From SFWF01 sp045539095 (GTDB lineage Bacteria; Bacillota; Clostridia; Oscillospirales; Acutalibacteraceae): a DNA stretch of 21,879 bases. The DNA lies in contig JAZQER010000029.1 of the NCBI GenBank assembly GCA_045539095.1, positions 1 through 21,879 of the forward strand. Direction: 5' to 3'. This document shows, in pieces, positions 1 through 6,634 of the stretch. The notes beneath the pieces are model-generated. The model was given only the letters and a program-made list of their open reading frames with translations, did no database searches and was not told the DNA's origin. The position numbers were made by a program, and so were the translations under genes. Numbering within the stretch: position 1 is the first letter of the stretch; every line of letters starts with the position of its first letter.

Positions 1-16
1 CGCGTTTATCTGCCAC
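1..16 (-). CDS. dnaJ: DnaJ chaperone, first five codons only
   Basis: Only the extreme 5' end lies in the window. Reading the minus strand from 16 gives GTG GCA GAT AAA CGC, that is M-A-D-K-R, the usual opening of DnaJ before the DYYEVLG J-domain motif, which would lie outside. An AAGGAG ribosome binding site at 23-28 sits 6 bases upstream of the GTG. The position directly after dnaK in an hrcA-grpE-dnaK series is the standard place for dnaJ. DnaJ is the J-domain co-chaperone that loads substrates on DnaK and stimulates its ATPase. The identification rests on five codons, an SD and gene order. Confidence 0.72.
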
Positions 17-28
17 AATAATCTCCTT

Positions 29-56
29 AAGGGAAAGGCTTTTAAACCTTTCCCTT
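29..56 (-). promoter_or_regulatory. Intercistronic hairpin between dnaK and dnaJ
   Basis: A perfect 10-bp inverted repeat (AAGGGAAAGG at 29-38, CCTTTCCCTT at 47-56) with an 8-base loop lies in the dnaK-dnaJ spacer. On the minus-strand transcript its 3' arm directly abuts the AAGGAG SD of dnaJ and no U-tract follows. It therefore looks like an RNA-processing, stability or translation-tuning element rather than a terminator. This role is inferred. Confidence 0.5.
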
Positions 57-87
57 TAACTATATATTTGTCCGAAGGACACCTTAA

Positions 88-116
88 TTTTGCGTTTTGA
101 GTTTTGCATTCTGCAT
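88..116. repeat. Degenerate TTTTGC-type mini-repeat
   Basis: Four consecutive 7-8 base units (TTTTGCG, TTTTGAG, TTTTGCAT, TCTGCAT) lie downstream of the dnaK stop. Two small hairpins flank them: TGTCC-GAA-GGACA at 69-81 and AAAGCC-GTA-GGCTTT at 119-133, the latter overlapping the dnaK stop codon. No function is evident. Confidence 0.35.
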
Positions 117-131
117 TTAAAGCCGTAGGCT

Positions 132-1964
132 TTATTTGTTCTCATCTACATCAGTATAATCTGCATCATAGACATTAGGATCGGCATTTGCACCGGCATC
201 TGTTCCGCCCTGAGCTTGTGCCTGCGCCTCAGCGGCTGCCTTGTAAAGCTTTTCGGAAACAGCATAAACCTGCTTCTGAAGTTCTTCCTGCTTTGCCTTG
301 ATAGCCTCAAGATCCTCGCCCTTTAAGGCTTCCTTGAGAACTTCCTTAGCATCCTCAAGACTCTTCTTCTCCTCTTCGGAAAGCTTGTCGCCCATCTCAT
401 TGATGGTTTTTTCGGTGGTGTATACCATCTGGTCAGCGCCGTTTCTGATATCTACAGCTTCCTTGCGCTTCTTATCCTCAGCGGCATACTGCTCAGCCTC
501 TTTTACAGCCTTGTCGATATCATCCTTAGACATATTAGTGGATGAAGTGATGGTGATATCGCTCTCCTTGCCTGTGCCAAGATCCTTTGCGGATACATGA
601 ACGATGCCGTTAGCGTCGATATCGAAGGTTACCTCGATCTGAGGAATTCCACGGGGTGCGGGAGCAATTCCGTCAAGGTGGAATACACCGAGAGTTTTAT
701 TATCCTTTGCAAATTCACGCTCGCCCTGAAGCACGTGCACCTCAACAGAGGTCTGACCGTCAGCAGCGGTAGAGAAGATTTGGCTCTTCTTTGCAGGGAT
801 AGTAGTATTTCTGTCGATTATCTTGGTAGATACTCCGCCCATAGTCTCGATACCGAGAGAAAGAGGAGTAACATCAAGAAGGAGAAGTCCCTTAACATCA
901 CCGCCAAGGACACCGCCCTGAATTGCAGCTCCGAGAGCGACGCACTCGTCGGGGTTGAGTCCCTTAGACGGCTCTTTGCCAATAAACTTCTGTACCGCTT
1001 CCTGAACAGCGGGAATTCTCGAAGAACCACCGACCATAAGAACCTTATGAATCTGGCTCTTATCAAGACCTGAGTCAGAAAGCGCCTGTCGGACGGGGAT
1101 CATAGTAGCCTCTACGAGGTCATCGGTGAGTTCGTTGAACTTAGCGCGTGTAAGGGTTGCTTCATAGTGCTTGGGTCCGGTAGCGTCAGCAGTGATAAAG
1201 GGAAGATTGATATCGGTAGTTGTCATACCCGAAAGGTCAATCTTTGCCTTTTCTGCAGCCTCTTTAATTCTCTGCATTGCCATCTTATCGGAAGACAGAT
1301 CGATGCCGTTTTCAGCCTTGAAGCCTGCAACGATCCAATCCATAATTCTCTTATCAAAGTCGTCGCCGCCAAGACGGTTGTTACCTGCAGTGGCTAAAAC
1401 CTCCTGGACGCCGTCACCCATTTCGATGATGGATACGTCGAAGGTACCGCCGCCGAGGTCGTATACCATAACCTTCTGATCCTCTTCCTTATCGATAGAG
1501 TATGCCAGAGCAGCTGCTGTAGGCTCGTTGATGATTCTCTTCACCTCAAGGCCTGCAATCTTTCCTGCATCCTTGGTAGCCTGACGCTGAGCGTCGGTGA
1601 AGTATGCGGGAACGGTGATAACAGCCTCGGTAACGGAAGTGCCGAGATATGCCTCTGCATCAGCCTTTAATTTCTGAAGAATGATAGCAGAAATCTCCTG
1701 AGGGGTGTATGCCTTACCGTCAATAGAAACGGTGTTAGCTGTGCCCATATCGCGCTTTATAGAAGCAATGGTGCGATCGGGGTTAGTAATAGCCTGACGC
1801 TTTGCCACCTGACCTACCATTCTCTCGCCTGTCTTAGAAAAAGCAACTACAGACGGTGTAGTTCTTGAACCCTCTGCGTTAGCGATAACTACAGGCTCGC
1901 CGCCTTCCATAACAGCTACGCAAGAGTTAGTTGTACCTAAGTCGATTCCAATAATTTTTCCCAT
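132..1964 (-). CDS. dnaK: Hsp70 chaperone DnaK
   Basis: ATP-dependent Hsp70 chaperone of the cytoplasm that binds exposed hydrophobic peptides in cycles driven by DnaJ and GrpE. The 610-residue protein starts with the phosphate-binding motif IGIDLGTTNSCVAVMEGG. It has the second phosphate motif VYDLGGGTFDVSI, the NEPTAAALAY segment, and the conserved linker-to-substrate-domain passage LLLLDVTPLSLGIETMGG. It ends in a Gly/Ala/Gln-rich tail and an acidic terminus (VYDADYTDVDENK). Length is normal for Gram-positive DnaK. The ATG at 1964 is preceded by AAGGAG (1975-1980). It follows grpE by 51 bases without a terminator, so it is expected to be transcribed from the CIRCE-controlled promoter upstream of hrcA. 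Confidence 0.99.
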   Translation of the reverse strand: MGKIIGIDLGTTNSCVAVMEGGEPVVIANAEGSRTTPSVVAFSKTGERMVGQVAKRQAITNPDRTIASIKRDMGTANTVSIDGKAYTPQEISAIILQKLKADAEAYLGTSVTEAVITVPAYFTDAQRQATKDAGKIAGLEVKRIINEPTAAALAYSIDKEEDQKVMVYDLGGGTFDVSIIEMGDGVQEVLATAGNNRLGGDDFDKRIMDWIVAGFKAENGIDLSSDKMAMQRIKEAAEKAKIDLSGMTTTDINLPFITADATGPKHYEATLTRAKFNELTDDLVEATMIPVRQALSDSGLDKSQIHKVLMVGGSSRIPAVQEAVQKFIGKEPSKGLNPDECVALGAAIQGGVLGGDVKGLLLLDVTPLSLGIETMGGVSTKIIDRNTTIPAKKSQIFSTAADGQTSVEVHVLQGEREFAKDNKTLGVFHLDGIAPAPRGIPQIEVTFDIDANGIVHVSAKDLGTGKESDITITSSTNMSKDDIDKAVKEAEQYAAEDKKRKEAVDIRNGADQMVYTTEKTINEMGDKLSEEEKKSLEDAKEVLKEALKGEDLEAIKAKQEELQKQVYAVSEKLYKAAAEAQAQAQGGTDAGANADPNVYDADYTDVDENK

Positions 1965-2015
1965 TTTAATATATCTCCTTTAAGATTAGTTTGTTTATCT
2001 ATTCACTGATCACTG

Positions 2016-2543
2016 TTAATTTGCTACTTGAACCATAGCAGGGCGAACTACTGTATCGCCGAATTTATATCCCTTTTGAAGCACTGCAGCCACAACATTT
2101 TCACCAAGATTTTCGTCCTCAATATGCATTATTGCCTCGTGAATCTCTGGGTTAAATTCCTCGCCTACCTGACCAAGCTCAACAAGTCCGAGTTTGCCCG
2201 ACAGATCAGATAGCTGCTTTACTATCATTTCTATACCTTTATTATATTGCTCTGTACCATGCTCATATTCAGCTGCCCTATCGGCGTTATCGAGTATCGG
2301 AAGCAGAGTTTTCATAACACTTGCCTTCGCATACTCGGCAGTAGAAACCTTTTCTCGCTCGGTGCGCTTTTTATAATTATCAAACTCAGCCGCTGTACGA
2401 AGAAGCGTATCTTTTGTCTGCTCAAGCTCTGTTTTTATCTTTTCAAGCTCAGTGTTTTTCCTTTGCTTCTTTTCCTTCTTGACTGTCTCAGCCTTTGCTT
2501 CAGGAGTCTCCTCGGTTTCGGGAGTTTTTACCTCTTCAGCCAT
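2016..2543 (-). CDS. grpE: Nucleotide exchange factor GrpE
   Basis: GrpE releases ADP from DnaK and resets the chaperone cycle. The 175-residue protein has the family layout: a charged low-complexity N-terminus rich in Glu, Lys and Thr, and a long helix that can form a coiled-coil dimer (about residues 25-95, including NYKKRTERE). The C-terminal beta domain carries the signature from EEFNPEIHEAIMHIED to KGYKFGDTVVRPAMVQVA. The ATG at 2543 lies 3 bases after the hrcA stop, and its GGAGGAA SD is inside the end of hrcA, so translation of the two genes is probably coupled. Confidence 0.97.
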   Translation of the reverse strand: MAEEVKTPETEETPEAKAETVKKEKKQRKNTELEKIKTELEQTKDTLLRTAAEFDNYKKRTEREKVSTAEYAKASVMKTLLPILDNADRAAEYEHGTEQYNKGIEMIVKQLSDLSGKLGLVELGQVGEEFNPEIHEAIMHIEDENLGENVVAAVLQKGYKFGDTVVRPAMVQVAN

Positions 2544-2546
2544 ATT

Positions 2547-3578
2547 TTATTCCTCCAATCCTTTAAGTACATCAGACATAATATTTCCAACGCGGCTTGC
2601 CAGATATTCAACGCTCGGAAGTAAGCTACCGTAGGACATTCTTGTAGGTCCTATAAGAGCTATCTTTCCGTATTGACGTTTATCTCCGTAGCTTGCCACT
2701 ATCATTCCTGTCGGCTTAAGCTCGGTATATGCTGTATCATCCCCGAACAGGATACCAACTGGCGTTGTTACCGCTGAGAAAATATTCTGTACCGTATCGC
2801 TTCCGCTAATCAGCTCCAGCAGTTTTTTTGTCTCCACATCTCCTCTGCATATAGAGAAAAGATTTGCAGTGCCGACTACTTTGACCTGAGTACGGTTAAG
2901 CTGAGCCGCAAGCTCAAACACATTTGACAAAAACGGCGCAAGTGATAGCGCATCAATTCCTGCAAGCACGACTATGCTCTGCAGATATGCCATATCAAGG
3001 ACGCCTGCATCCCTTCCGCAAATATTTTCAGCAACTATCCTATCAAACCTTGAGATCAGCTCGGATGTTATAAGACAGTCGGTACGGACAAGGCGGCTTT
3101 TTGACCTTCCGTCATCGGTTATTATAAAAATAACCGCAGTTGTTCTTCCCATCGGAAGCAAGTTTACTCGCTTTATCTTTACGCTGAGGTCTGCATTTGT
3201 CGCAACGAGCGCGGGAAGTCCGGTAAGCTCGGAAAGGATTGTCGCTGCCGAGATTCCTATACTCTCAGGGTCAGGAGAAACCGAAGATAACATTCCATCT
3301 ACAACCGATTTTCCCTCCTCCGAAAGCTTCTCGGGCTGCATCAACTCGGTCACATAAAGCCTGTAGGCTTTGCTCGTCGGAACCCTACCTGCCGAGGTGT
3401 GCGGCTGCTCAAGGTATCCCATTTCGCATAGGTCGCTCATCTCGTTTCTGAGGGTTGCAGTCGAAGGCGCATTCGCGAGTCTCCCCGCTAATATCTTAGA
3501 GCCTATCGGCTCGCCATTTTCAATGTGCGCTCGCACAATCTCTGCAAGAATTGCTTTTTTGCGCAGCGTTAATTCCAC
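2547..3578 (-). CDS. hrcA: Heat-inducible transcription repressor HrcA
   Basis: HrcA represses class I heat-shock operons by binding CIRCE. Its folding is assisted by GroE, so it is inactivated during heat stress. The 343-residue product has the N-terminal winged-helix DNA-binding region (about residues 5-75, with LTLRKKAILAEIVRAHIENG and the EQPHTSAGRVPTSKAYRLYV wing). A GAF-like and dimerisation region follows, ending in PTRMSYGSLLPSVEYLASRV, typical of the family. The start is GTG at 3578, with a G-rich SD (GAAGGGGG) near 3585-3592. The ATG at 3583 is in another frame. It is first in the operon, with a CIRCE site 22 bases upstream, so it should be autoregulated. Confidence 0.98.
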   Translation of the reverse strand: MELTLRKKAILAEIVRAHIENGEPIGSKILAGRLANAPSTATLRNEMSDLCEMGYLEQPHTSAGRVPTSKAYRLYVTELMQPEKLSEEGKSVVDGMLSSVSPDPESIGISAATILSELTGLPALVATNADLSVKIKRVNLLPMGRTTAVIFIITDDGRSKSRLVRTDCLITSELISRFDRIVAENICGRDAGVLDMAYLQSIVVLAGIDALSLAPFLSNVFELAAQLNRTQVKVVGTANLFSICRGDVETKKLLELISGSDTVQNIFSAVTTPVGILFGDDTAYTELKPTGMIVASYGDKRQYGKIALIGPTRMSYGSLLPSVEYLASRVGNIMSDVLKGLEE

Positions 3579-3599
3579 CCCATAACCCCCTTCTATTTT

Positions 3600-3626
3600 T
3601 TAGCACTCCAAACCTTTGAGTGCTAA
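3600..3626. promoter_or_regulatory. CIRCE operator
   Basis: TTAGCACTC (3600-3608), 9 bases, then GAGTGCTAA (3618-3626): an exact match to the CIRCE consensus bound by HrcA. It lies between the predicted promoter and the hrcA start, where bound HrcA would block transcription of hrcA-grpE-dnaK-dnaJ. Confidence 0.98.
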
Positions 3627-3630
3627 CGCA

Positions 3631-3664
3631 AGTATAATTTACCACTTTATCCAGCCGTTGTCAA
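3631..3664 (-). promoter_or_regulatory. Sigma-A type promoter of the hrcA-dnaK operon
   Basis: On the minus strand the -35 is a perfect TTGACA (3659-3664). A TAAATT (3636-3641) lies 17 bases away, and a better -10 match, TATACT (3631-3636), lies 22 bases away. The -35 is firm and the exact -10 is uncertain. CIRCE starts just downstream. Confidence 0.7.
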
Positions 3665-3779
3665 TAGATAAATATGAAGAAATTGTAAAAAGTTTTTGAC
3701 TTTCACTGACTTTTAAACTATGTAATAGTGTTTAGTAAACTCTAAATCTATAAAATTACCAAAAACTATTATTTTTTAC

Positions 3780-3808
3780 TTGATTTTTGCTATCTCTTAC
3801 TATATAAA
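3780..3808 (+). promoter_or_regulatory. Probable promoter of nagA
   Basis: TTGATT (3780-3785), 17 bases, TATAAA (3803-3808), followed by a roughly 50-base leader to the nagA start. An AT-rich stretch upstream contains an imperfect palindrome around GTTTAGTAAAC (3730-3740) that could be an operator, though no regulator family is recognised. Otherwise 3665-3779 holds nothing I can identify. Confidence 0.55.
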
Positions 3809-3868
3809 TATAGGTGTAACCGATTTTTATAAAATTGTTATCATCTCACCAAAACGGAGGTTGTTTTT

Positions 3869-5038
3869 ATGAAAGCTATTATTAACGGAAAGTTGGTTTT
3901 CCCCGACAGAATATGCGAGGGAGTTCTTCTTATAGATAACGGAAAGATCATAGCGAGCGGCGAAAATGTAGTTGTGCCCGAAGGAGCCGAGATAATTGAC
4001 GCCAAGGGTCTTTATGTAGGACCCGGTCTTCTCGATCAGCATCTTCACGGATATTCAAGCTGTGGTGAGCGCATCGATGTCATACACGATACCAAGGGTG
4101 TCGCCGAAAGGCATTTAAAGCACGGCACCACTACAATTACCCCCTCTGTCGCTTACTCTTGCACAAAGGAAGACGCTCTCAAAATAATAGAACAGTGCGT
4201 GGAGCTTTCGGAGGACCGAAATTCAACCGTTGCCGGAATTCATTTTGAAGGTCCTTTCATCAACGCATCAAAAGGCGCCAACTCTCATCTTGCGTGGGAG
4301 TATTCCGATGAGGTCTGTGATATGGTTTTTTCTGCTGCAAAAGGTCACGCTCTCCACTGCACCTACGCGCCCGAAATGCCATGGGCGCAAAGGGTTGAGG
4401 ATATGCTTGAAAAGTATGGCATAAGAGCAGCTATCGGTCATACAACCTCAGATCCTGAAAATATATACCGCGCTGTTAAAAAAGGCGCAACAATAGTCAC
4501 CCATCTTTTTGATGCTATGGGAAACTACCGCGACAACCCCGCCGAAACTACAGGCGATCCACAAGATTGCGTTTCGGATATTGTTCTTTCAATTCCGGGG
4601 CTCTACTACGAGCTTATCTGTGATTCAAGATGCGTCCACGTTACTGCCGTTTCACAGCGTCAGACCCTCAGAGCCGGCGGAGAAGACTATGTAATATGTC
4701 TTTCCGACTGTACCGGTAGAGCTGCTGTTTTAAATCGCGGAGATTTCCCGCCAGAAGATCCTCGAAGCGCCGAAGACCTTAACTGGAACCTACTTGGTCA
4801 GCTTTCGGGAAGCAGTCTTACAACCGCCATGAGCGTTAAAAATTTCAAGCGCACCACAGGCTGTGATATCCGCGTAGCATTCAAGTGCGGCTCAACCAAC
4901 TCGGCCAAAGCTCTTGGCCTTTATGACCGCGTTGGCTCGATCGAAGGCGGAAGAGACGCTAATATCATTTTTGTTGATGAAGATTTTAATGTTAAAGAAG
5001 TGTACTTCCTCGGTGAAAAGGTAGAAGATATAAGATAG
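3869..5038 (+). CDS. nagA: N-acetylglucosamine-6-phosphate deacetylase-type amidohydrolase
   Basis: Predicted to convert N-acetylglucosamine-6-phosphate to glucosamine-6-phosphate and acetate in amino-sugar and wall recycling. The 389-residue protein is a full-length amidohydrolase. It has an N-terminal beta segment, HLH (residues 58-60), HFEGPF with metal ligand E127, H191 in IGHTT, H212 in VTHLFDAMG, and the catalytic Asp D280 in LSDCTG. A C-terminal beta strand region follows SIEGGRDANIIFVDEDF. Two motifs differ slightly from the textbook family: THLFDAM instead of THLFNAM, and LSDC where VTDA is usual. Substrate is thus likely but not certain. The ATG has GGAGG 9 bases upstream. No nagB or transporter adjoins it. 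Confidence 0.86.
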   Translation: MKAIINGKLVFPDRICEGVLLIDNGKIIASGENVVVPEGAEIIDAKGLYVGPGLLDQHLHGYSSCGERIDVIHDTKGVAERHLKHGTTTITPSVAYSCTKEDALKIIEQCVELSEDRNSTVAGIHFEGPFINASKGANSHLAWEYSDEVCDMVFSAAKGHALHCTYAPEMPWAQRVEDMLEKYGIRAAIGHTTSDPENIYRAVKKGATIVTHLFDAMGNYRDNPAETTGDPQDCVSDIVLSIPGLYYELICDSRCVHVTAVSQRQTLRAGGEDYVICLSDCTGRAAVLNRGDFPPEDPRSAEDLNWNLLGQLSGSSLTTAMSVKNFKRTTGCDIRVAFKCGSTNSAKALGLYDRVGSIEGGRDANIIFVDEDFNVKEVYFLGEKVEDIR

Positions 5039-5040
5039 GT

Positions 5041-5079
5041 AAAAATCCGAACCGCAACTTTAGTGCGGTTCGGATTTTT
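5041..5079. terminator. Bidirectional intrinsic terminator, nagA / spoVAE
   Basis: A perfect 16-bp stem (5041-5056 with 5064-5079) around a 7-base loop has a GC-rich centre, an A-run on the left and a T-run on the right. It can therefore stop transcription from both sides. It starts 3 bases after the nagA stop and overlaps the spoVAE stop codon by two bases. Confidence 0.95.
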
Positions 5080-5446
5080 AATTTCTATCGTGCGGTTTAA
5101 ATATCAGCGACATAAGATATCCAAAACATATAGCCGCCGTAATCCCCGCAGATGTGGCGGTCAGTCCTCCCATAAAGATTCCCATAAATCCGTACTCGTC
5201 TACCGCCTTTTTTACCCCCTCGGCAAGAGAATGTCCAAAACCTGTAAGAGGCACCGTTGCGCCCGCACCGGCAAATTCAACGAGTGGTCCGTAAATACCG
5301 AGTCCCGAAAGGGCGACTCCTATAACAACAAAACTCACCAGTATACGCGCAGGAGTAAGCTTTGTATAGTCTATCAATACCTGTCCCACAAGGCATATCG
5401 CACCACCGACCAAAAAGGCTTTTAAGCAGTTAATAAATATATCCAT
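5078..5446 (-). CDS. spoVAE: Stage V sporulation protein AE (SpoVAE/SpoVAEb type)
   Basis: Small membrane protein of the SpoVA family, whose operons encode the channel for dipicolinic acid movement into the forespore and out at germination. The 122 residues are hydrophobic with about three to four membrane segments. Typical SpoVAE passages are KAFLVGGAICLVGQVLID, TKLTPARILVSFVV, GPLVEFAGAGATVPLTGFG and SAGITAAICFGYLMSLIF. I chose the ATG at 5446 because conservation begins there; the frame stays open to 5539 but that extension looks random. The SD is weak (GGGTGAT). Unusually, no spoVAC or spoVAD adjoins: neighbours are the convergent nagA and a divergent repair gene. It is probably monocistronic, with a forespore promoter that I cannot identify confidently. 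Confidence 0.88.
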   Translation of the reverse strand: MDIFINCLKAFLVGGAICLVGQVLIDYTKLTPARILVSFVVIGVALSGLGIYGPLVEFAGAGATVPLTGFGHSLAEGVKKAVDEYGFMGIFMGGLTATSAGITAAICFGYLMSLIFKPHDRN

Positions 5447-5475
5447 AATATCACCCGTTAATATTTTTTCAGGAC

Positions 5476-5505
5476 TTGACCTTAATATACACATTATTGT
5501 AAAAT
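5476..5505 (+). promoter_or_regulatory. Probable promoter of the AlkD-like gene
   Basis: TTGACC (5476-5481), 18 bases, TAAAAT (5500-5505), giving a leader of about 40 bases before the GTG at 5551. It lies in the divergent spacer with spoVAE. Confidence 0.55.
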
Positions 5506-5550
5506 AAAAACATCTAAAGGATATATCCGAAAAAAACATGGGGTGACACA

Positions 5551-6222
5551 GTGTTTACGGAGGAGCTTTTTACTTTGAAGGACGAATGGTATAAAGGTTT
5601 CCAAAGCAAACTTATACCAAACGTCGACGATAAAAAGATAATAGGAATTAGAACCCCCACTCTCAGAAACTTTGCAAGACAAATTCGCGACAGTGCGGAG
5701 GCCAAGGATTTTCTTTGCACGCTTCCCCATAATTATTACGAAGAAAACAATCTGCACGGCTTTCTTATAGAATTCATACGCGATTATGATGAATGTATCT
5801 TGGCACTCGACCGTTTTCTGCCATATATTGATAATTGGGCCACCTGTGATTCGATAAATCCAAAGGTGTTTGCAAAACATATCGACCGTCTGATAAAGGA
5901 TATAAAGCGTTGGATAGGTTCAAAAGATATCTACACTGTTCGCTTTGGACTTAAAATGCTTATGAGCCATTTTTTGGATGATCATTTCAAGCCTGAATAT
6001 TTACAGCTTGCCGCCTCGGTTCCTACAGAAGAATATTATCTTTCGATGATGACAGCATGGTTTTTTGCAACCGCGCTTGCCAAACAGTATGATTTTGCTC
6101 TTCCATATCTTATTAAAAGAAGGCTCCCTCGCGCCACCCACAACAGAGCGATTCAAAAAGCCCTTGAAAGCTATAGAATAACCGACGAACAAAAGAAGTA
6201 TCTGCGAACGCTCAAGTACTGA
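5551..6222 (+). CDS. AlkD-like DNA alkylation repair protein (HEAT-like repeats)
   Basis: Resembles the DNA alkylation repair (AlkC/AlkD) superfamily, made of helical HEAT-like repeats that clasp damaged DNA and excise positively charged alkylpurines. The 223-residue length fits. Family passages include FQSKLIPNV, IIGIRTPTLRNFAR, the LPHNYYEENNLHGFLIE segment, and IDNWATCDS, whose Trp and Asp match the residues AlkD uses at its active site. The Clostridial branch of this family is compact and mostly uncharacterised, so glycosylase activity is inferred. The start is GTG at 5551 with a weak GGGGTGA SD; homologous proteins begin with a similar EELF sequence, supporting it. An internal TTG at 5575 with GGAGGAG upstream is a less likely alternative. 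It is monocistronic. Confidence 0.88.
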   Translation: MFTEELFTLKDEWYKGFQSKLIPNVDDKKIIGIRTPTLRNFARQIRDSAEAKDFLCTLPHNYYEENNLHGFLIEFIRDYDECILALDRFLPYIDNWATCDSINPKVFAKHIDRLIKDIKRWIGSKDIYTVRFGLKMLMSHFLDDHFKPEYLQLAASVPTEEYYLSMMTAWFFATALAKQYDFALPYLIKRRLPRATHNRAIQKALESYRITDEQKKYLRTLKY

Positions 6223-6242
6223 AAACATACGAGGTTTTTCAC

Positions 6243-6271
6243 TTGACAAAGCAGATACGAAAAGGTATAAT
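6243..6271 (+). promoter_or_regulatory. Consensus sigma-A promoter of tRNA-Leu
   Basis: TTGACA (6243-6248), exactly 17 bases, TATAAT (6266-6271): a perfect consensus promoter. Transcription should begin near 6278, giving a 5' leader of about 95 bases that RNase P must remove. The leader contains a small ACGAC-CTC-GTCGT hairpin near 6340 and nothing else I recognise. Confidence 0.93.
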
Positions 6272-6372
6272 ATCATTTGCAGAATAAAGCCGAAGAGTAA
6301 GATTTATCTGAAAAGTAAGCTCCGCCTCGGACGACCTCGTCGTGTAAAATTTGGAGGTTAAATATTAAATAT

Positions 6373-6459
6373 GCGGATGTGGCGGAATAGGCAGACGCGC
6401 TAGATTCAGGTTCTAGTGGTAGCAATACCATGTGGGTTCAAGTCCCTTCATCCGCACCA
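6373..6459 (+). tRNA. tRNA-Leu (anticodon CAG)
   Basis: Class II tRNA with acceptor GCGGATG (6373-6379) pairing with CATCCGC (6449-6455), discriminator A and encoded CCA (6457-6459). The anticodon stem is CTAGA/TCTAG with loop TTCAGGT, so the anticodon is CAG at 6407-6409 and reads CUG. A long variable arm and a GGTTCAAGTCC T-arm confirm a leucine tRNA. It stands alone with its own promoter and terminator. Confidence 0.97.
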
Positions 6460-6498
6460 ATTAAAAGAAATCAGCCTTTAGGTTGGTTTCTTTTAATT
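6459..6498 (+). terminator. Terminator of tRNA-Leu
   Basis: An 18-bp stem (6459-6476 with 6481-6498) with two G-U pairs and a TTTA loop begins at the last base of the CCA end. The right arm is T-rich and followed by TTTTAATTTT, as in an intrinsic terminator. Confidence 0.8.
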
Positions 6499-6542
6499 TT
6501 AATGTGAAGGATTTGAAACCAGGCACGAGAATCTTTTGCGCT

Positions 6543-6588
6543 GCCCGACATTTTTCGGGCGTCGATACACGCACTCTCCTCTGTCGAC
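6543..6588. other. Two-hairpin intergenic element of unknown function
   Basis: Between the tRNA terminator and the surface-protein terminator lies a GC-richer stretch. It has hairpin GCCCGA-CATTTT-TCGGGC (6543-6560), followed at once by GTCGA (6561-6565) that can pair with TCGAC (6584-6588). No convincing ORF or promoter covers it. It may be a structured RNA, a scar of integration beside a tRNA, or a dispersed repeat. None is proven. Confidence 0.4.
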
Positions 6589-6595
6589 TGCAGCT

Positions 6596-6628
6596 AAAAA
6601 AAGAAACCACCGAGTTCTTCGGTGGTTT
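6596..6628 (-). terminator. Intrinsic terminator of the surface-protein gene
   Basis: On the minus strand a 10-bp stem (6604-6613 with 6619-6628, loop 5) is followed by TTTCTTTTTTT (the A-run 6596-6602 on plus). It begins 6 bases after the stop codon of the large gene. Confidence 0.92.
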
Positions 6629-6634
6629 TGTTAA

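Noticed and set aside
597..1073. 158-codon open frame on plus, antisense to dnaK.
   Set aside because: dnaK is certain here and the antisense translation has no protein-like features.
5447..5539. N-terminal extension of the spoVAE frame.
   Set aside because: It covers the divergent promoter region and has no similarity to the family; the ATG at 5446 fits the usual length.
6353..6403. GGAGG followed by an ATG reading into tRNA-Leu (about ten codons).
   Set aside because: The SD-to-ATG spacing is too long and the frame is made of tRNA sequence; coincidence.
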